Positions 52,431 to 62,843 of a DNA stretch of 64,000 bases are shown piece after piece. Location: contig CM041465.1 of assembly GCA_023213395.1 (NCBI GenBank), forward strand, positions 120,721,741 to 120,785,740, given 5' to 3'. The position numbers were made by a program, and so were the translations under genes. Source of the stretch: Cycas panzhihuaensis (taxonomy: Eukaryota > Cycadophyta). Each line of letters begins with the position of its first letter. Position 1 is the stretch's first letter. The notes under the pieces are model-generated. The model saw nothing but the letters and a program-made list of their open reading frames with translations, was not told the origin of the DNA and did not search any database.

Positions 52431-53297
52431 ATGGAGAAGCTTATGCCTAAGGTTATCTTTAACGGTAACAATTTCAGCGAATGGAAGACTAATATGGAGC
52501 TTATTTTGATGGTGAACCAACTCTGGGGAATTACCAAGGCGAAGCTTGATTTAGTCCCACTTGACCATAAGGAGCGTATCAAACTTGAAGAGAAGCAATA
52601 TATGGCCGTTGGATTACTGAAACTCTCACTGGCGCCGGACCAGAGGACTCTAGTTCACAATCTAGATGACCCAGCTGAGATTTGGACGAAGTTGTGTGAT
52701 ACATTTGAGAAGAAGAAGACGAATAGACGTCTTGCTCTGATGTTGGAACTACTCAATTCAAAAGTCGAAGATGAGAACAATATTAGCTCCTACCTGAATA
52801 AAATAACCGACTTGAAGAACAAGCTAGAAGAGTTAAAGCAGAATTCAATTGATGATGCACTCTTGTTTGCGATAATCATGTCGAAGCTGCCCGTTGCGTT
52901 CGCCACATTTCAGACCATTTATGGTAGAGACGAAGTGATGGAGGCAGAAACTTTTGATGGGTTCAAAAACCTAATTCTAGCGGAGGATGCCAAGCTCAAA
53001 CATCATGGTTTTCTTGGAGGTTTTGGTTCAAGTCAGGACTTAGCCATGAAATCTCAGAGGAAGGAGGCCTCTAAGGAGGAGAAGATCACACACCGGTCTG
53101 AAGAAAGCTCCCAAGACAAGAAGAAGTTTAATGGAAAGTGCAATTACTGCAAGAAGGATGGTCACCGCAAAAAGAACTGTTGGTTCAAACGTCATGACAA
53201 ACGCAAAGGTAACCAGGATGATAAAGGAAAGAATGTTGTTGCTCATTGCGTCCAAGCACAAACCTTGTCAGCCGAAACAGATCGGAGAGACTATTAG
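52431..53297 (+). CDS. Copia E gag
   Basis: ATG at 52431 opens MEKLMPKVIFNGNNFSEWKT. The body follows the UBN2 gag pattern: QLWGITKAKLDLVPLDH, PAEIWTKLCDTFEKKKTNRR, NISSYLNKITDLKNKLEEL and IMSKLPVAFATFQTIYG. A basic, Ser-rich stretch precedes the zinc knuckle CNYCKKDGHRKKNC, with all four ligands. The first interruption is TAG at 53295, in place of the Trp before the protease site. The gag part is thus fully open (288 codons) and could in principle still be made. The preceding in-frame codons have no other good start. Confidence 0.93.
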   Translation: MEKLMPKVIFNGNNFSEWKTNMELILMVNQLWGITKAKLDLVPLDHKERIKLEEKQYMAVGLLKLSLAPDQRTLVHNLDDPAEIWTKLCDTFEKKKTNRRLALMLELLNSKVEDENNISSYLNKITDLKNKLEELKQNSIDDALLFAIIMSKLPVAFATFQTIYGRDEVMEAETFDGFKNLILAEDAKLKHHGFLGGFGSSQDLAMKSQRKEASKEEKITHRSEESSQDKKKFNGKCNYCKKDGHRKKNCWFKRHDKRKGNQDDKGKNVVAHCVQAQTLSAETDRRDY

Positions 53298-53600
53298 GTA
53301 CTGGATTTTGGAGCACAGAAGCACATCTCTTACCAGAGGCAGAACTTTGATACATTGAATGCAAATCAAAGTGGTGCTGAGATCGTTCTTGGAGATGCTT
53401 GCATGTTGCTGGTAGATGGTATCGGTGACGTTTCCATTGCAGGAGGAAAGTTTTTCGGGGTATATTATGTACCCAAGATGCAGTTAAACCTTTTGTCGGC
53501 TCGGGAGATCTGCAAACAAGGTATGAAAGTGGAGCTTTATGATGATAAGTGCCTGATAAAGGACCCAAAACATAACTTTCTTTGTCGTAGCTCTTAGGAA
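53298..53600 (+). pseudogene. Copia E protease
   Basis: VLDFGAQKHISYQRQNF is the protease site; relatives have D-S-G, here D-F-G, a Ser to Phe change beside the catalytic Asp. GDACMLLVDGIGDVSIAGGK and VYYVPKMQLNLLSAREICKQ follow. The frame ends in a TAG at 53595. Confidence 0.86.
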
Positions 53601-54800
53601 AGTCGGGGACAACTTCGGGTGTTTGAAAAGTTTCAATCTCGAAGAAGTCCTATGCCTTTGTTGCCGGTCACGGATGGAAAGTAAGCGTGGCACAATCGCC
53701 TTGGGCACCTTAATTCTGAGTATTGCACTCTTGAAGAGGTTGAAGATGGTGGAAGGGCCGCGTCGGTTACACCTTTCCGGATGGTGTATGCGAAGGATGC
53801 ATGTATGGTAAGCATCATCGCTATCCTTTTACTGGGGATAACGCCTGGAGAGCTAAGGAGAAGCTGGAGCTTGTGCACTCAGACATTATGGGACCACTCC
53901 CAAACCCTTCGATATCAGGAGCCCGATATACACTTGTGTTTGTAGATGATTACACCAGGAAAACCTAGGTTTATTTTCTTAAGAACAAGTCAGACGTATT
54001 TAATCGCTTTCGTGAGTGGAAAGTGATGGTTGAAAATGAAAGTGATAAGAAAATAAAAACTTTACGAAGTGATAATGGTAAGGAATACGACAATAATGCA
54101 TTCAATCAATTCTGTCGCAACCATGGTATAAAGCGGGAGTTTGCAGTCCCGTATATCCCACAACAGAATGGAGTTGCTGAAAGAAAGAACCGTACCATGA
54201 TGGAGATGGCGAGGTGTATGGTGCATGCTAAAAACCTGCCACCGAAGTTTTGGGCAGAAGCTGTGGCGACTGCTGTTTATATTTTAAATCGGGTACCCAC
54301 TCAGGCAGTTCGCAGCATGACCCTCAAAGAGAAATGGACCAGTCAGAAGCCTACCATTAGCCATTTAAGAAAGTTTGGGTGTATAGCATACGCCCACATC
54401 CCTGATGATACCCGCAAGAAGCTAGATTAGAAGAGTCTGAAGTGCATATTCATGGGGTATTGCACGGAGAACAAAGTCTACAGACTATGGAATCCACAGG
54501 GGGAGAAGATTGTGGTTAATCGGGATGTTAAATTTGACGAATCATTGACGTATCATGCTGAAAGAGCATTAGGGGAACCTTTTTACCCTCCCCTTCTCCC
54601 ATTCCCAGATTCTTCAAGCGAAGAGGACGATGAGCCAGTCGTTGTAGCACCTGAGAAAGCAGGACCAAGTGGGACGCGTAATAGTGAGGAACCGCCACAA
54701 GTAGAAGTACCTCTAGCAACGGGTCCTTCTATACCTTTATGGGCAAGGAAAACTCTTGAAGATTCCGGTGTGGCGATGCAAACCCTTCGATGATAGGCAG
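53601..54800 (+). pseudogene. Copia E integrase
   Basis: Zinc domain: H-H in WHNRLGHLNSEYCTLEE (about 53690), then a frame change, C-C in CEGCMYGKHHRYPF (about 53790). Core: VHSDIMGPLPNPS, TLRSDNGKEYDNNAFNQFC and NGVAERKNRTMMEMARCM, all three acidic residues present. The tail has LRKFGCIAYAHIPDD and NRDVKFDESL. TAG stops lie at 53966 (Trp in the KTWVYFLK block) and 54428. A further frameshift lies between 54750 and 54900. Confidence 0.92.
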
Positions 54801-54879
54801 ACGAGTCGACATGCGGTCGAACTTTCTTTGGTCGACACCAATGACTCGATGATCTGAATCGTTTCTTTGAGCGAAAGGA

Positions 54880-55830
54880 GATCCAAGATAGAGAGCTGCA
54901 ATGGAGGAAGAATATGGTTCTCTGATGAAGAACGATACGTGGGATTTGGTTCCACTACCTCCGTCGAAGAATCTTGTTGGATGCAAGTGGGTCTATAAGA
55001 CAAAGGTCCGCTCAGATGGAGAGGTGGACAAGTACAAGGCCAGACTTGTTGCGCAGGGATTCAAGCAGAAAGAAGGAATTGACTATGAGGAGACGTTTTC
55101 ACCAGTCTCCAAAATGACAACGGTCCGCTTACTCATTTCCTTAGCAGTTGTATTAGATTGGGAGTTACACCAGATGGACGTTAAGTCTACATTCCTTAAT
55201 GGGGATCTAAAGGAGGAGATATACATGTCGTAGCCTCTGGGATTCATTAAGGATGGCTAGGAGCATCTTGTTTGCCGTTTGAAGAAATCAATCTATGGCC
55301 TGAAGTAAGCACCCCATGCTTGGTATGAGAAGATGGATGCCAAGTTGAAAGCTGAAGGTTTTGAAATTTCAGAACTTGACCCAAACCTATATGTGAAAAG
55401 AAGAGGGACTTCTGTAGTTGCTTGCGTGGTGTATGTGGATGATCTAATCATTGGCGGTAATCGTGGCAAGGCTATAGCCGAAGTCAAATCCAATTTGGGA
55501 GCTTCATTTGACATGACGGATCTTGGGAAACTTCACTATTTCTTAGGCATTCAAATTAGGCAGATGGAAGATAGAATCGTGTTGTTGCAGTCGCAGTATG
55601 TGAAGAACTTACTGGAGAGATTTGGGATGCAGCACTGCAAACCTGTTGCAACACCATGTGTCAAAGGCGCAAGATTGCAGAAGGATATGGCCCAACCTTC
55701 TGTAGATGGCACAGAGTATCGTCAGTTGGTAGGGAGTCCCATTTATTTGACTCATACCAGGCCAGATATTGCATACACTATTGGATTAATTTCCCGCTAT
55801 ATGCAGAATCCATAGAAGCCTCATTTGGTG
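54880..55830 (+). pseudogene. Copia E reverse transcriptase
   Basis: [20 protein letters not shown] starts the conserved part. [58 protein letters not shown], then TAG (55231), TAG (55258) and TAA (55306) at Gln positions, the catalytic YVDD at 55432-55443, TDLGKLHYFLGIQIRQMED and RQLVGSPIYLTHTRPDIAYT. TAG at 55813. Catalytic residues are intact. Confidence 0.93.
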
Positions 55831-56400
55831 GCAGCAAAGCAGATTTTGAAATATCTAGAGGGGACAATCAATTTTGGTCTTGAATACCGCAGAGGTGAGA
55901 AGATCAGGTTGCATGGCTACATGGATGCTGATTGGGGAGGAGATTCCGACGATCGGAAGTCCACTACTGGATACCTGTTTAGTATTGGCAATGGATTTGT
56001 TTCGTGGCGGTCGAAGAAGCAGCAGACAGTAGCGCTATCTTCTACAGAAGCAAAATATCAAGGACTTAGTGCTGGTGTGAAAGAAGCAGTATGGTTGCAA
56101 GGTCTCTTGGGATTTCTTGGCATTTGCAATGGACATCCGATTCTCTTTGTTGGTAATCAGAGTACCATTCGTCTGTCGAAGAATCCAGAGTTTCATGCGC
56201 GTACAAAGCATATCGAGATTCAGCACCATTACATTCGTGAGCTGATCAAGTCAGGGAAACTGTAGGTCGACTATTGTCCGAGTGAATTACAACTTGCGGA
56301 CGTGTTTACCAAACCACTCACTGAAGACCAATTCACGAAGATGCATATCGGATTAGGACTCACCGATGTTATCCTTGAGGGGGGATGTATCAACAAGGAT
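55830..56400 (+). pseudogene. Copia E RNaseH
   Basis: YMDADWGGDSDDRKSTTGYL holds the first Asp, then QQTVALSSTEAKYQGLSAGV with the Glu, LFVGNQSTIRLSKNPEFHAR where the usual CDNQS is VGNQS (Asp lost), and after a TAG (56263) VDYCPSELQLADVFTKPLTE. The RNaseH C-terminus is complete in length. Confidence 0.9.
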
Positions 56401-56472
56401 AAAGAAGCTGCAGGATAGTCCTAGCCTTCGTAATAACTCAACTACTACACGTTACAGGTTCCCCACATTCAC

Positions 56473-56842
56473 ATTAAGGGGGGATGTTAGCGTGGCAGTT
56501 AATTATTAAGCCACTTAATTAATGTTAATGTGGTTTAATTATGTGAAAAGGTGTGAGTGAAAAGGTGCGATTTATTCGGAGGGTCACAACCCTAAATGGG
56601 TGACACCTCTTGGAGAGTATATATGCCTTGAGGCCCTGTGTATTCTATTATCCAAGTTCATTGTGTAATAATCAATGATCCCTTGAGGATCCTTTTGTGG
56701 TGGGTTTTTTCCCGAAAGGGTTTCCCACGTATATCCTGTGTTCTATGCATATGTTTTCTGTATTTTCAATTTGTTGCTTGTTGTGTATGGTTAAAGATCC
56801 TGCGGTTGAGAACATCTGTGTATGATTTCATGTTCTCGAACA
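56473..56842 (+). repeat. Purine tract and 3' LTR of Copia E
   Basis: The tract ATTAAGGGGGGA (56473-56484) precedes the 358-bp LTR (56485-56842). A second GAGGGGGGATG block lies upstream near 56377. The LTR pairs with 50567-50921. Confidence 0.95.
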
Positions 56843-57001
56843 GAAATGAAGGAAGAAAAGAGACATTCTTTCTTACCCTCTCCTCTGGCTCTATTCAGGT
56901 TATGTTTTTCTTGAAGAAAACTCTAAGGCTTGAGGAATCTACTACACTTGTGTACGTTTTGAGACTAAAAGCAAGGAGGGCTGAGCAAAGAACCATATCA
57001 A
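56843..57001 (+). repeat. 3' LTR of Gypsy F, second part
   Basis: The Gypsy LTR interrupted by Copia E continues here (GAAGGAAGAAAAGAGACATT, AAACTCTAAGGCTTGAGG, AGCAAGGAGGGC), matching the G1 LTR, and ends CCATATCA. Confidence 0.8.
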
Positions 57002-57699
57002 AACATAAGCCCAGTCTCCTGGAAATTCCGATTTGTGCGATGCTTGTTTGCTTGTTGTTTCATCATATTCTAAGCTCTGGGAAAGTCATTAATTGTGTTT
57101 TTATAGCTCGCATTCCCACCAAAATATCATGACTTGAGAAGATTCATTTGTAAGGTCCCTAATGTGTGTAACCATTGGGACTGTAGTACAAAGTCTCTCC
57201 CACCACCAGGGAAAATAGACATTGGTGATTTGAGAAATGAATTGATGTCTATGGATGACCAAAATGGTTGTTGGGACTGAGGAGAGAACATGTACATGCC
57301 TGTATCAATGGAGTGCATAAAGCATCTTCAGGCAAGAACTGAAATATAAAATCTAAGTAAAACATAGTATGAAGCACTTGTAAAATATAGCTGGAAAGCA
57401 TGGATAAAGTGGACAGCTAACAGTAGTTAGCTAGCTTACCTATCCTCACCCACTACTAGAATGTCCTCTAGTACTCGACAGAGGCAATCATTTGTTGAGT
57501 GCGTCTCTGGCATGGACATGAGATTTATGGCTGTAAAGGAGCATGTATTGTCTCTCATTGCCTCGTTTGATGAACTGTCTGTCCTATCATTCAAGATGCT
57601 TTCCCTCACAAGAAAAGCATAGAAACTGGTGGTGAGGCTTTGGTCCGAAGTCCTTTAGTGTATGGTTTAATGGGAGGTCCAGTGGGAGCTCAAGAAAGG
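57002..57699. other. No recognisable feature
   Basis: Non-coding sequence between Gypsy F and a Gypsy protease fragment. The part 57480-57690 may be degenerate Gypsy sequence on the minus strand but cannot be assigned. Confidence 0.35.
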
Positions 57700-58190
57700 A
57701 GGATGATAGTATATGTGGACATGATTAACTCAAATTTGTGCCATTCACCTCTACATTTGACAGCACTCTGATCTGTTATCGTTACCTGGGATTGGTTGGG
57801 AGGGAATACAATCGAATCATGCTGGTTTGGAGAGTACATAGATGAATCAAGCATGTGAGCTACATCCTTATCAACAAAGTTACAAGTGCTGGTTGTGTCA
57901 ATGAGGATTGCAGCTTTTTCCTTTTAAATGAAACCTTGATTATTCAGTGTTTGTGGATTTTCTTTTATTCTTGGTATTGCAGTGAGGAACACGGTTGGAG
58001 ACAGCACTAAGGAATTTTCATCCATTTCATTCTCACTGTTGGGTCCATAGCTTCCTTCCTCAAGGGCTATTTCTTGATCTTCTAGTGTTAAAGAAAATAA
58101 TTTCTTCCTTGGACATTTGCATTGGCTGGTATTCTTTACACAAATAGTAAGCATCTTTTGATCTATGCTCAACCATTTCTTTCTGTATAT
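57700..58190 (-). pseudogene. Gypsy gag-protease junction fragment
   Basis: On the minus strand: CPRKKLFSLTLEDQEIALEE (end of a knuckle-like, Lys-rich segment), an acidic linker, then AAILIDTTSTCNFVDKDVAH, which matches the Gypsy protease site L-I-D-S-G-S-x-x-N-F-I with D-S-G mutated to D-T-T. It continues as degraded protease text to about 57700. No RT or LTR accompanies it, so it is an isolated fragment, less certain than the others. Confidence 0.65.
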
Positions 58191-59126
58191 AAATATATAT
58201 TTTTGAAAGAAGCAGGTGTAGAGTTTACCTTTCTGCTAGATATTGATTGTACTGGTGTGTTCACTTTTCTGCTTGTTAATGAGTGGGGGTTTTCTTGCCA
58301 TGTTGCAGTTTGATTTTGGGCTTTAGTTGCCTTGCTTTGTCCATTGCATACACAATGTTTTGCGTCCCAAATGATTTCAACACATTTCACAAATACTTTC
58401 CTAGTCCATGAATGTATGTTTCAAGCATTCCCTTCTTTGTGATGTTTATTGTGGATTTTCCCAGAGATTGGTACTTGTCGGATATTCGTCAACTGTTCTC
58501 TGTTGTTTTAATTTTATCAAATGATTGAAGAAATACCTACCCCAAGTGTCTTCATAGTATTTGAAGAAATTGATTGTGAATGTTTGCCATGTGACTTTGA
58601 TGGAATTGGACTCATTTTCCTGTCATACATATCCATTTTATGCCTATTCCTCATACGTATAGCAAGGCGAATGTGATCCATTCTAAACTGACTGTAATTT
58701 GCTAATCCTGTTCCTTGCTTCACCCCACCTCCCCCACCCCCCGCCCTTCAAAAGGAGAAAGAAAATAAGGAACAGAAAAACAATTGAACATTGGTATGCC
58801 CATTTTATTCTGTAAGCCTATTGAGTAATGGCTTGTTTTGCAGGTCCTGTATACCCTCTTGGTGGCTGTCCCAATCTTGCAAATATTATATTTAAGTTTT
58901 CATCAGTGGTATTTATCTATGTAGCATTACGTTCTAAGAGTTCTCTTTCTTGCCCATCCTATCCATTCTACCATCCATGTTGCTCACTCTTGTTGTAGCT
59001 CAGCGTATGTTGACATCTTTGAAACTTTGTAACTTCTTGATGTTTGTCAATTACAACCTTTTTCTTTGTTGTGCCCTAAAAATGGTTCAGAGAAGAGCCC
59101 TTGGTACCACTTGCAGTGGTAGTTAA
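58191..59126. other. No recognisable gene
   Basis: Mixed AT-rich sequence with a C-rich stretch near 58724-58745. No family motif seen. The last five bases (GTTAA) are the left flank of Copia D. Confidence 0.35.
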
Positions 59127-59668
59127 TGTGAAAAAATGGGCATTAAGCCACATTAGTCCCAAGAACTTAAGTGAGAGCACAATACCACAAATGCATGAAG
59201 CATAAAACACAAAGAATGACAAAGAGAAATATGAGCAAGATCAAGATACCATGAATGGGAGTTGGAATTAGTCCAACCACCAAAGAATGCTTCAGCTTGA
59301 TTAGCAAACTGACAGAATAACAATGAGCTCCAACTCTTGAGATGAGCAACAATGAAGAGAGGCCTCATTAAATAGAGGAAGATGAGAGGCCAAAGGCTAT
59401 TGCATGATTGATAAGTGTCAATCATGCAATGCATGCTTGCATGTAGGACAAGTGTCCATTGGGAGCTCTTGTGAGCAAAAGTGCAAGGGGGTCATTTGAC
59501 CTCAAGTGACAACGTTATGTCACTAGACATAAAGTGGGTGTGTACTTTATCACTTAAGTGATAAAGTCACACCTAAAGTACAAAAGTGCAAAAGTGCACA
59601 CATAATACAAGACTAGAAAGTACATTAGCTTAACATTATAAACATAAGGTAAACCATGAGGTTTAACA
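59127..59668 (-). repeat. 3' LTR of Copia D
   Basis: 542 bp, TG...CA, preceded on its inner side by a run of seven G (coding strand, 59669-59675) as purine tract. The long palindrome with its own arm sequence is at 59399-59430 and the CTTAAG palindrome at 59547-59564. Near its inner end AACATAAGGT is followed by a near-repeat (AACCATGAGGTTTAACA), a local duplication not seen in A or B. Confidence 0.88.
59399..59430. promoter_or_regulatory. LTR palindrome, D variant
   Basis: Arms ATTGCATGATTGATA and TGTCAATCATGCAAT pair at 14 of 15 positions plus one G-T wobble around AG. The arm text differs from A and B at many places, yet pairing is kept. Confidence 0.7.
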
Positions 59669-60170
59669 CCCCCCCTTATTGTTTATAATGTTGAGTCGGA
59701 CTCCTAGACCATCTCTAAATTTTACAAATTTGTCTCTACCAAGTGGCTTGGTAAAGATATCTGCTGTCTGCTATTCCGTTGGTCGATATTGAAGAGTGAT
59801 CTCACCACTGTGTACATGCTCCCTGATGAAATGATGGTGAACTTCAATATGTTTGGTCCGTGCGTGGAAGACTGGATTCTTAGTTAGCTTGAGGACACTC
59901 TGATTGTCACAATGGATGCTGGTCGGCTGCTGCTGCTGAAATCCAAGCTCACCAAGAATCCGTCGAAGCCAGATAGCCTCACAAGGCTACCGACTACGAC
60001 TTTGTACTCGCTTGATGGAGGACAAGGTAACATTTGGTTGCTTCTTGCAACTCCATGAAACAGCTGCTGAACCAAGGGTAAAACAGTAACCCGAGGTTGA
60101 TTTCCTGCTATCCTGGCATCCCCAATCGAATCGAGAACCCCTCAAAGTGAAGCTCTCCTTATGTACATAC
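59669..60170 (-). pseudogene. Copia D RNaseH
   Basis: Degraded RNaseH: SSTSGYCFTLGSAAVSWSC-type text near 60060-60110, a WLRRILGELGF block near 59950, CDNQSVLKLTKNPVFHARTK near 59880 and IEVHHHFIREHVHSGEI. Several frame changes; the C-terminal DIFTKPLGRDKF block is at about 59740. Confidence 0.8.
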
Positions 60171-60970
60171 TCAAGTCCAATTGCAATGTTCCTTTGATAT
60201 ACTTGAGTATGCGTTTTCTTTGCTTGCCAATGCTTGATTGGGTTGAGACATGAAGCGAGAGCAAATCAGCGCAAATGAAATGTCCGGACGAGTGTTGGTG
60301 AGATATATCAAGCTACCAATCAACTGTCGATAAAGAGTGGAATCTCTTGGTTCGACTTCCTCATTAAGAAAGCTTGGTCTTTGTTCTCCATGGGTGTAGG
60401 CGTCGTCTTGCAGTCGTGCATCCTGAATCTCTGCAAGATATCCCAAGAATATTTTGCTTGGGAAATGAAGATATAGCCTGATCACGCCATACCTCAAAGC
60501 CTAGAAAGTAATGGAAGTCCAAGATCAGTCATCTCAAAACTTCTCTTTAAATCATCCTGGAGAACATTGATGAGCTTAGTGTCATCACCCGTGATCACTA
60601 AGTTATCTACATACAAGGCAATATAAATGACATGGTGATGTTCATGTTTGATATATAAGTTTGGATCAGATGTGGATCGATGAAACCCATGTCTCAAAAA
60701 GTATTCATCGATTTTTGCGTACTATGCCCTAGGAGCTTGCTTCAAGCCATACAAAGCCTTCTTGAGGCGACATACCAAATGCTCCTTGCCTTGTTCCTTA
60801 TAACCAAGAGGTTGCTCCAAGTATACCTCCTCTTGAAGATCGCCGTTGAGGAAGGCGCTCTTCACATTCATCTGATATACGGGCCATTTGCATTGTGCAG
60901 CTAAGGCCAAGAGAAGTCCGATGGTGTTCATGTTTGCTCTGTGCAAAGGTCTCCTCGTAATCAATTCCTT
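60171..60970 (-). pseudogene. Copia D reverse transcriptase
   Basis: From right to left: [73 protein letters not shown], then YVDN at 60602-60613 where the second catalytic Asp has become Asn, LQDDLKRSFEMTDLGL and, after a frame slip near 60490, RQLIGSLIYLTNTRPDISFA. The Asp to Asn change abolishes polymerisation even without the frameshift. Confidence 0.87.
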
Positions 60971-60999
60971 CCTTTTGCTTGAACCCCTTTGCTACAAGT

Positions 61000-61690
61000 C
61001 TTGCTTTACAGCTTGAGTGTCCCATCAGAATGGAATTTGGTCTTGTAGACCCATTTACAACTGATTGCCTGTTTGTGTGGAGGCAATTCGACCAAGTCCC
61101 AAGTACCATTCTTGTGAATGGATTGAATCTCCTCATCCATGGCAGCTTTCCAACTATCACTTTGTGAAGCCTCTGCAAAGGTAGTAGGCCCATCAATAGA
61201 AAGCACTTCAGCCATAAGTGCAAAGTTTGTTTGCTGCCGATACTTTGATGGACGTTTCCCTTCAATGATATGACCATCCTGCACTGCTTTGAGTGTACCA
61301 CTTAGGTAACTTATGAAATGATGTGGCATGAACCTCAATATCTTCTGGTCTAAGTGTAGGAGTAACAGAAGATGAAGTGGAAGGTTCAAGTGGAGCAGAT
61401 GAGGATGAAGTAGATGGTACAGGAGGTGCAGATGAAGAACACGGTGTATAAGATTGAGAGGAAGGAAAATCCTCAACAATCTTTTTCCCTTTGTCAATGG
61501 GGGGTTGGATTGATGCCATATCCAACTCTTTTTTATCATCCTCAACAAAGATTACATCTCTTGAGAGATGCATTTTTCTCCCAACTGGATCATACAACTT
61601 GTAGGCTTTGCTATGGATTGCATATCCTACAAAAATGCATTTGAGGCTATGTTTGTCCAACTTTGTTATTTGTTGATCTGGTATGTGCAT
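61000..61690 (-). pseudogene. Copia D integrase tail and RT N-terminus
   Basis: HIPDQQITKLDKHSLKCIFV, GYAIHSKAYKLYDPVGRKMH and LSRDVIFVEDDKKELDM, then a Ser/Pro-rich linker, LPKWY, and in another frame SIDGPTTFAEASQSDSWKAA, KNGTWDLVELPPHKQAISCK and [15 protein letters not shown]. It is collinear with B and A. A frameshift lies between linker and RT. Confidence 0.85.
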
Positions 61691-62450
61691 ATACGTGACA
61701 CCCGAATGTCCTCAAATGGTGATAGTTGGCTTCTTACGGACCATGCCTCCTCGGGTGTGATATCGGTGGCTCTTTGTTGTAGGACTTGATTGGCCACATA
61801 GGTCGTCAGATGAAATGCTTGCCCGATGGCTCTTAGAAGCCCTTTTGCATGCATCATTGTTTTGGCTTTATTAGCCAAAGTTCTATTCATCCTCTCGGAG
61901 ACTCCATTTTGTTGAGGAGTATGAGGAGTTGTGAGTTGTCTCCAATTCCATTATCCTTGCAAAATTGGTTGAATTCATTTGAAGTGAATTCACCTCCATT
62001 ATCTGACCTTAATGTGCCAATTGAGTAGCCAGATTCATTTTCTACTTCCGCCTTGAACTCTTTGAACTTGGAGAAGGCTTCTGATTTTTGCTTTAGCAAG
62101 TAGACCCAGACTTTGTGAGAGAAGTCATCAATGAAAGATATATAGTACAATGCTCCTCCAAAGGATTGGGTGGACATGGGTCCACACAAGTCTGAGTGAA
62201 CTAACTGCAAAGGATAAGATGCACGCCATGCTTTGCCTTTAGGAAAAGGCAGTCGATGTTGTGTCCCCATTATGCAAGCTTCGCAAAGACATTTTGAACC
62301 ATACATCTTTAGAAGCCCATACACCATGCTTTTGTTTATCATCTGCTTGGATTGTCTAGGCTTAAATGTCCTAGACGTTGATGCCATAATCGAATTTTTG
62401 ACAAAGATGTGGAACCGAGTAAGCGTAATCAAGAGTAATGTTATTGGCAT
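61691..62450 (-). pseudogene. Copia D integrase
   Basis: The H-H half of the zinc domain is scrambled by frameshifts near 62390, while C-C is clear in CLCEACIMGTQHRLPF. The core has LVHSDLCGPMSTQSFGG, FIDDFSHKVWVYLLKQKSEA and LRSDNGGEFTSNEF with both Asp. A short deletion near 61950 breaks the frame before the block with the catalytic Glu. MNRTLANKAKTMMHAKG and ITPEEAW follow at 61740-61890. Confidence 0.85.
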
Positions 62451-62473
62451 CTAACTTATAAAGACCTTGATCC

Positions 62474-62840
62474 TCATAGGCTACTGACGATCTGGTCATC
62501 TTTGTCACAAATGATACATTTCCCATTTTTAAATAGTACGCTCATTTGTTGTTTGTTCAACTGGCTAACAGATAGCAGATTCTTCTCCATAGAAGGAATG
62601 AAGTAGGCATCACTGTTGGGAAATGAAGAGGAAGGATGAAAAGGAGCTATCGTGCCTATTCCTGAAATCTCAACTAATTCATTATTTCCAAAGGTCACTG
62701 ATTGACCTTTACCTTCCTTGATGTTGCATAGGAGTTCTTCACTCCCAGTCATATGTTGAGAAGCTCCCGAATCGACAATCCAAGTGTTATCAATGTTGCA
62801 TGATTGGTATGCACAGAACAATTTGTCTTCATTGGCAAAC
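62474..62840 (-). pseudogene. Copia D protease
   Basis: DNTWIVDSGASQHMTGSEEL has the intact D-S-G triad, followed by KGQSVTFGNNELVEISGIGT, FIPSMEKNLLSVSQLNKQ and KNGKCIICDKDDQIV, a complete Copia protease module in one frame. It is separated from gag by a frame change near 62880. Confidence 0.88.
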
Positions 62841-62843
62841 TGA

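Larger units (their letters stand above)
50567..56842 (+). mobile_element. Copia E, complete element with paired LTRs
   Basis: A 6.28-kb plus-strand Copia with both LTRs, primer site directly at the LTR end, leader, gag, protease, integrase, RT, RNaseH, purine tract and near-perfect target copies (GGAAT at 50562-50566, GAAAT at 56843-56847). The host Gypsy F LTR resumes at the right flank, confirming the insertion. The LTRs are nearly identical apart from one short block, so this is the youngest-looking insertion here. Nine in-frame stops (eight TAG, one TAA) plus two frameshifts show that it is nevertheless inactive. Confidence 0.96.
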
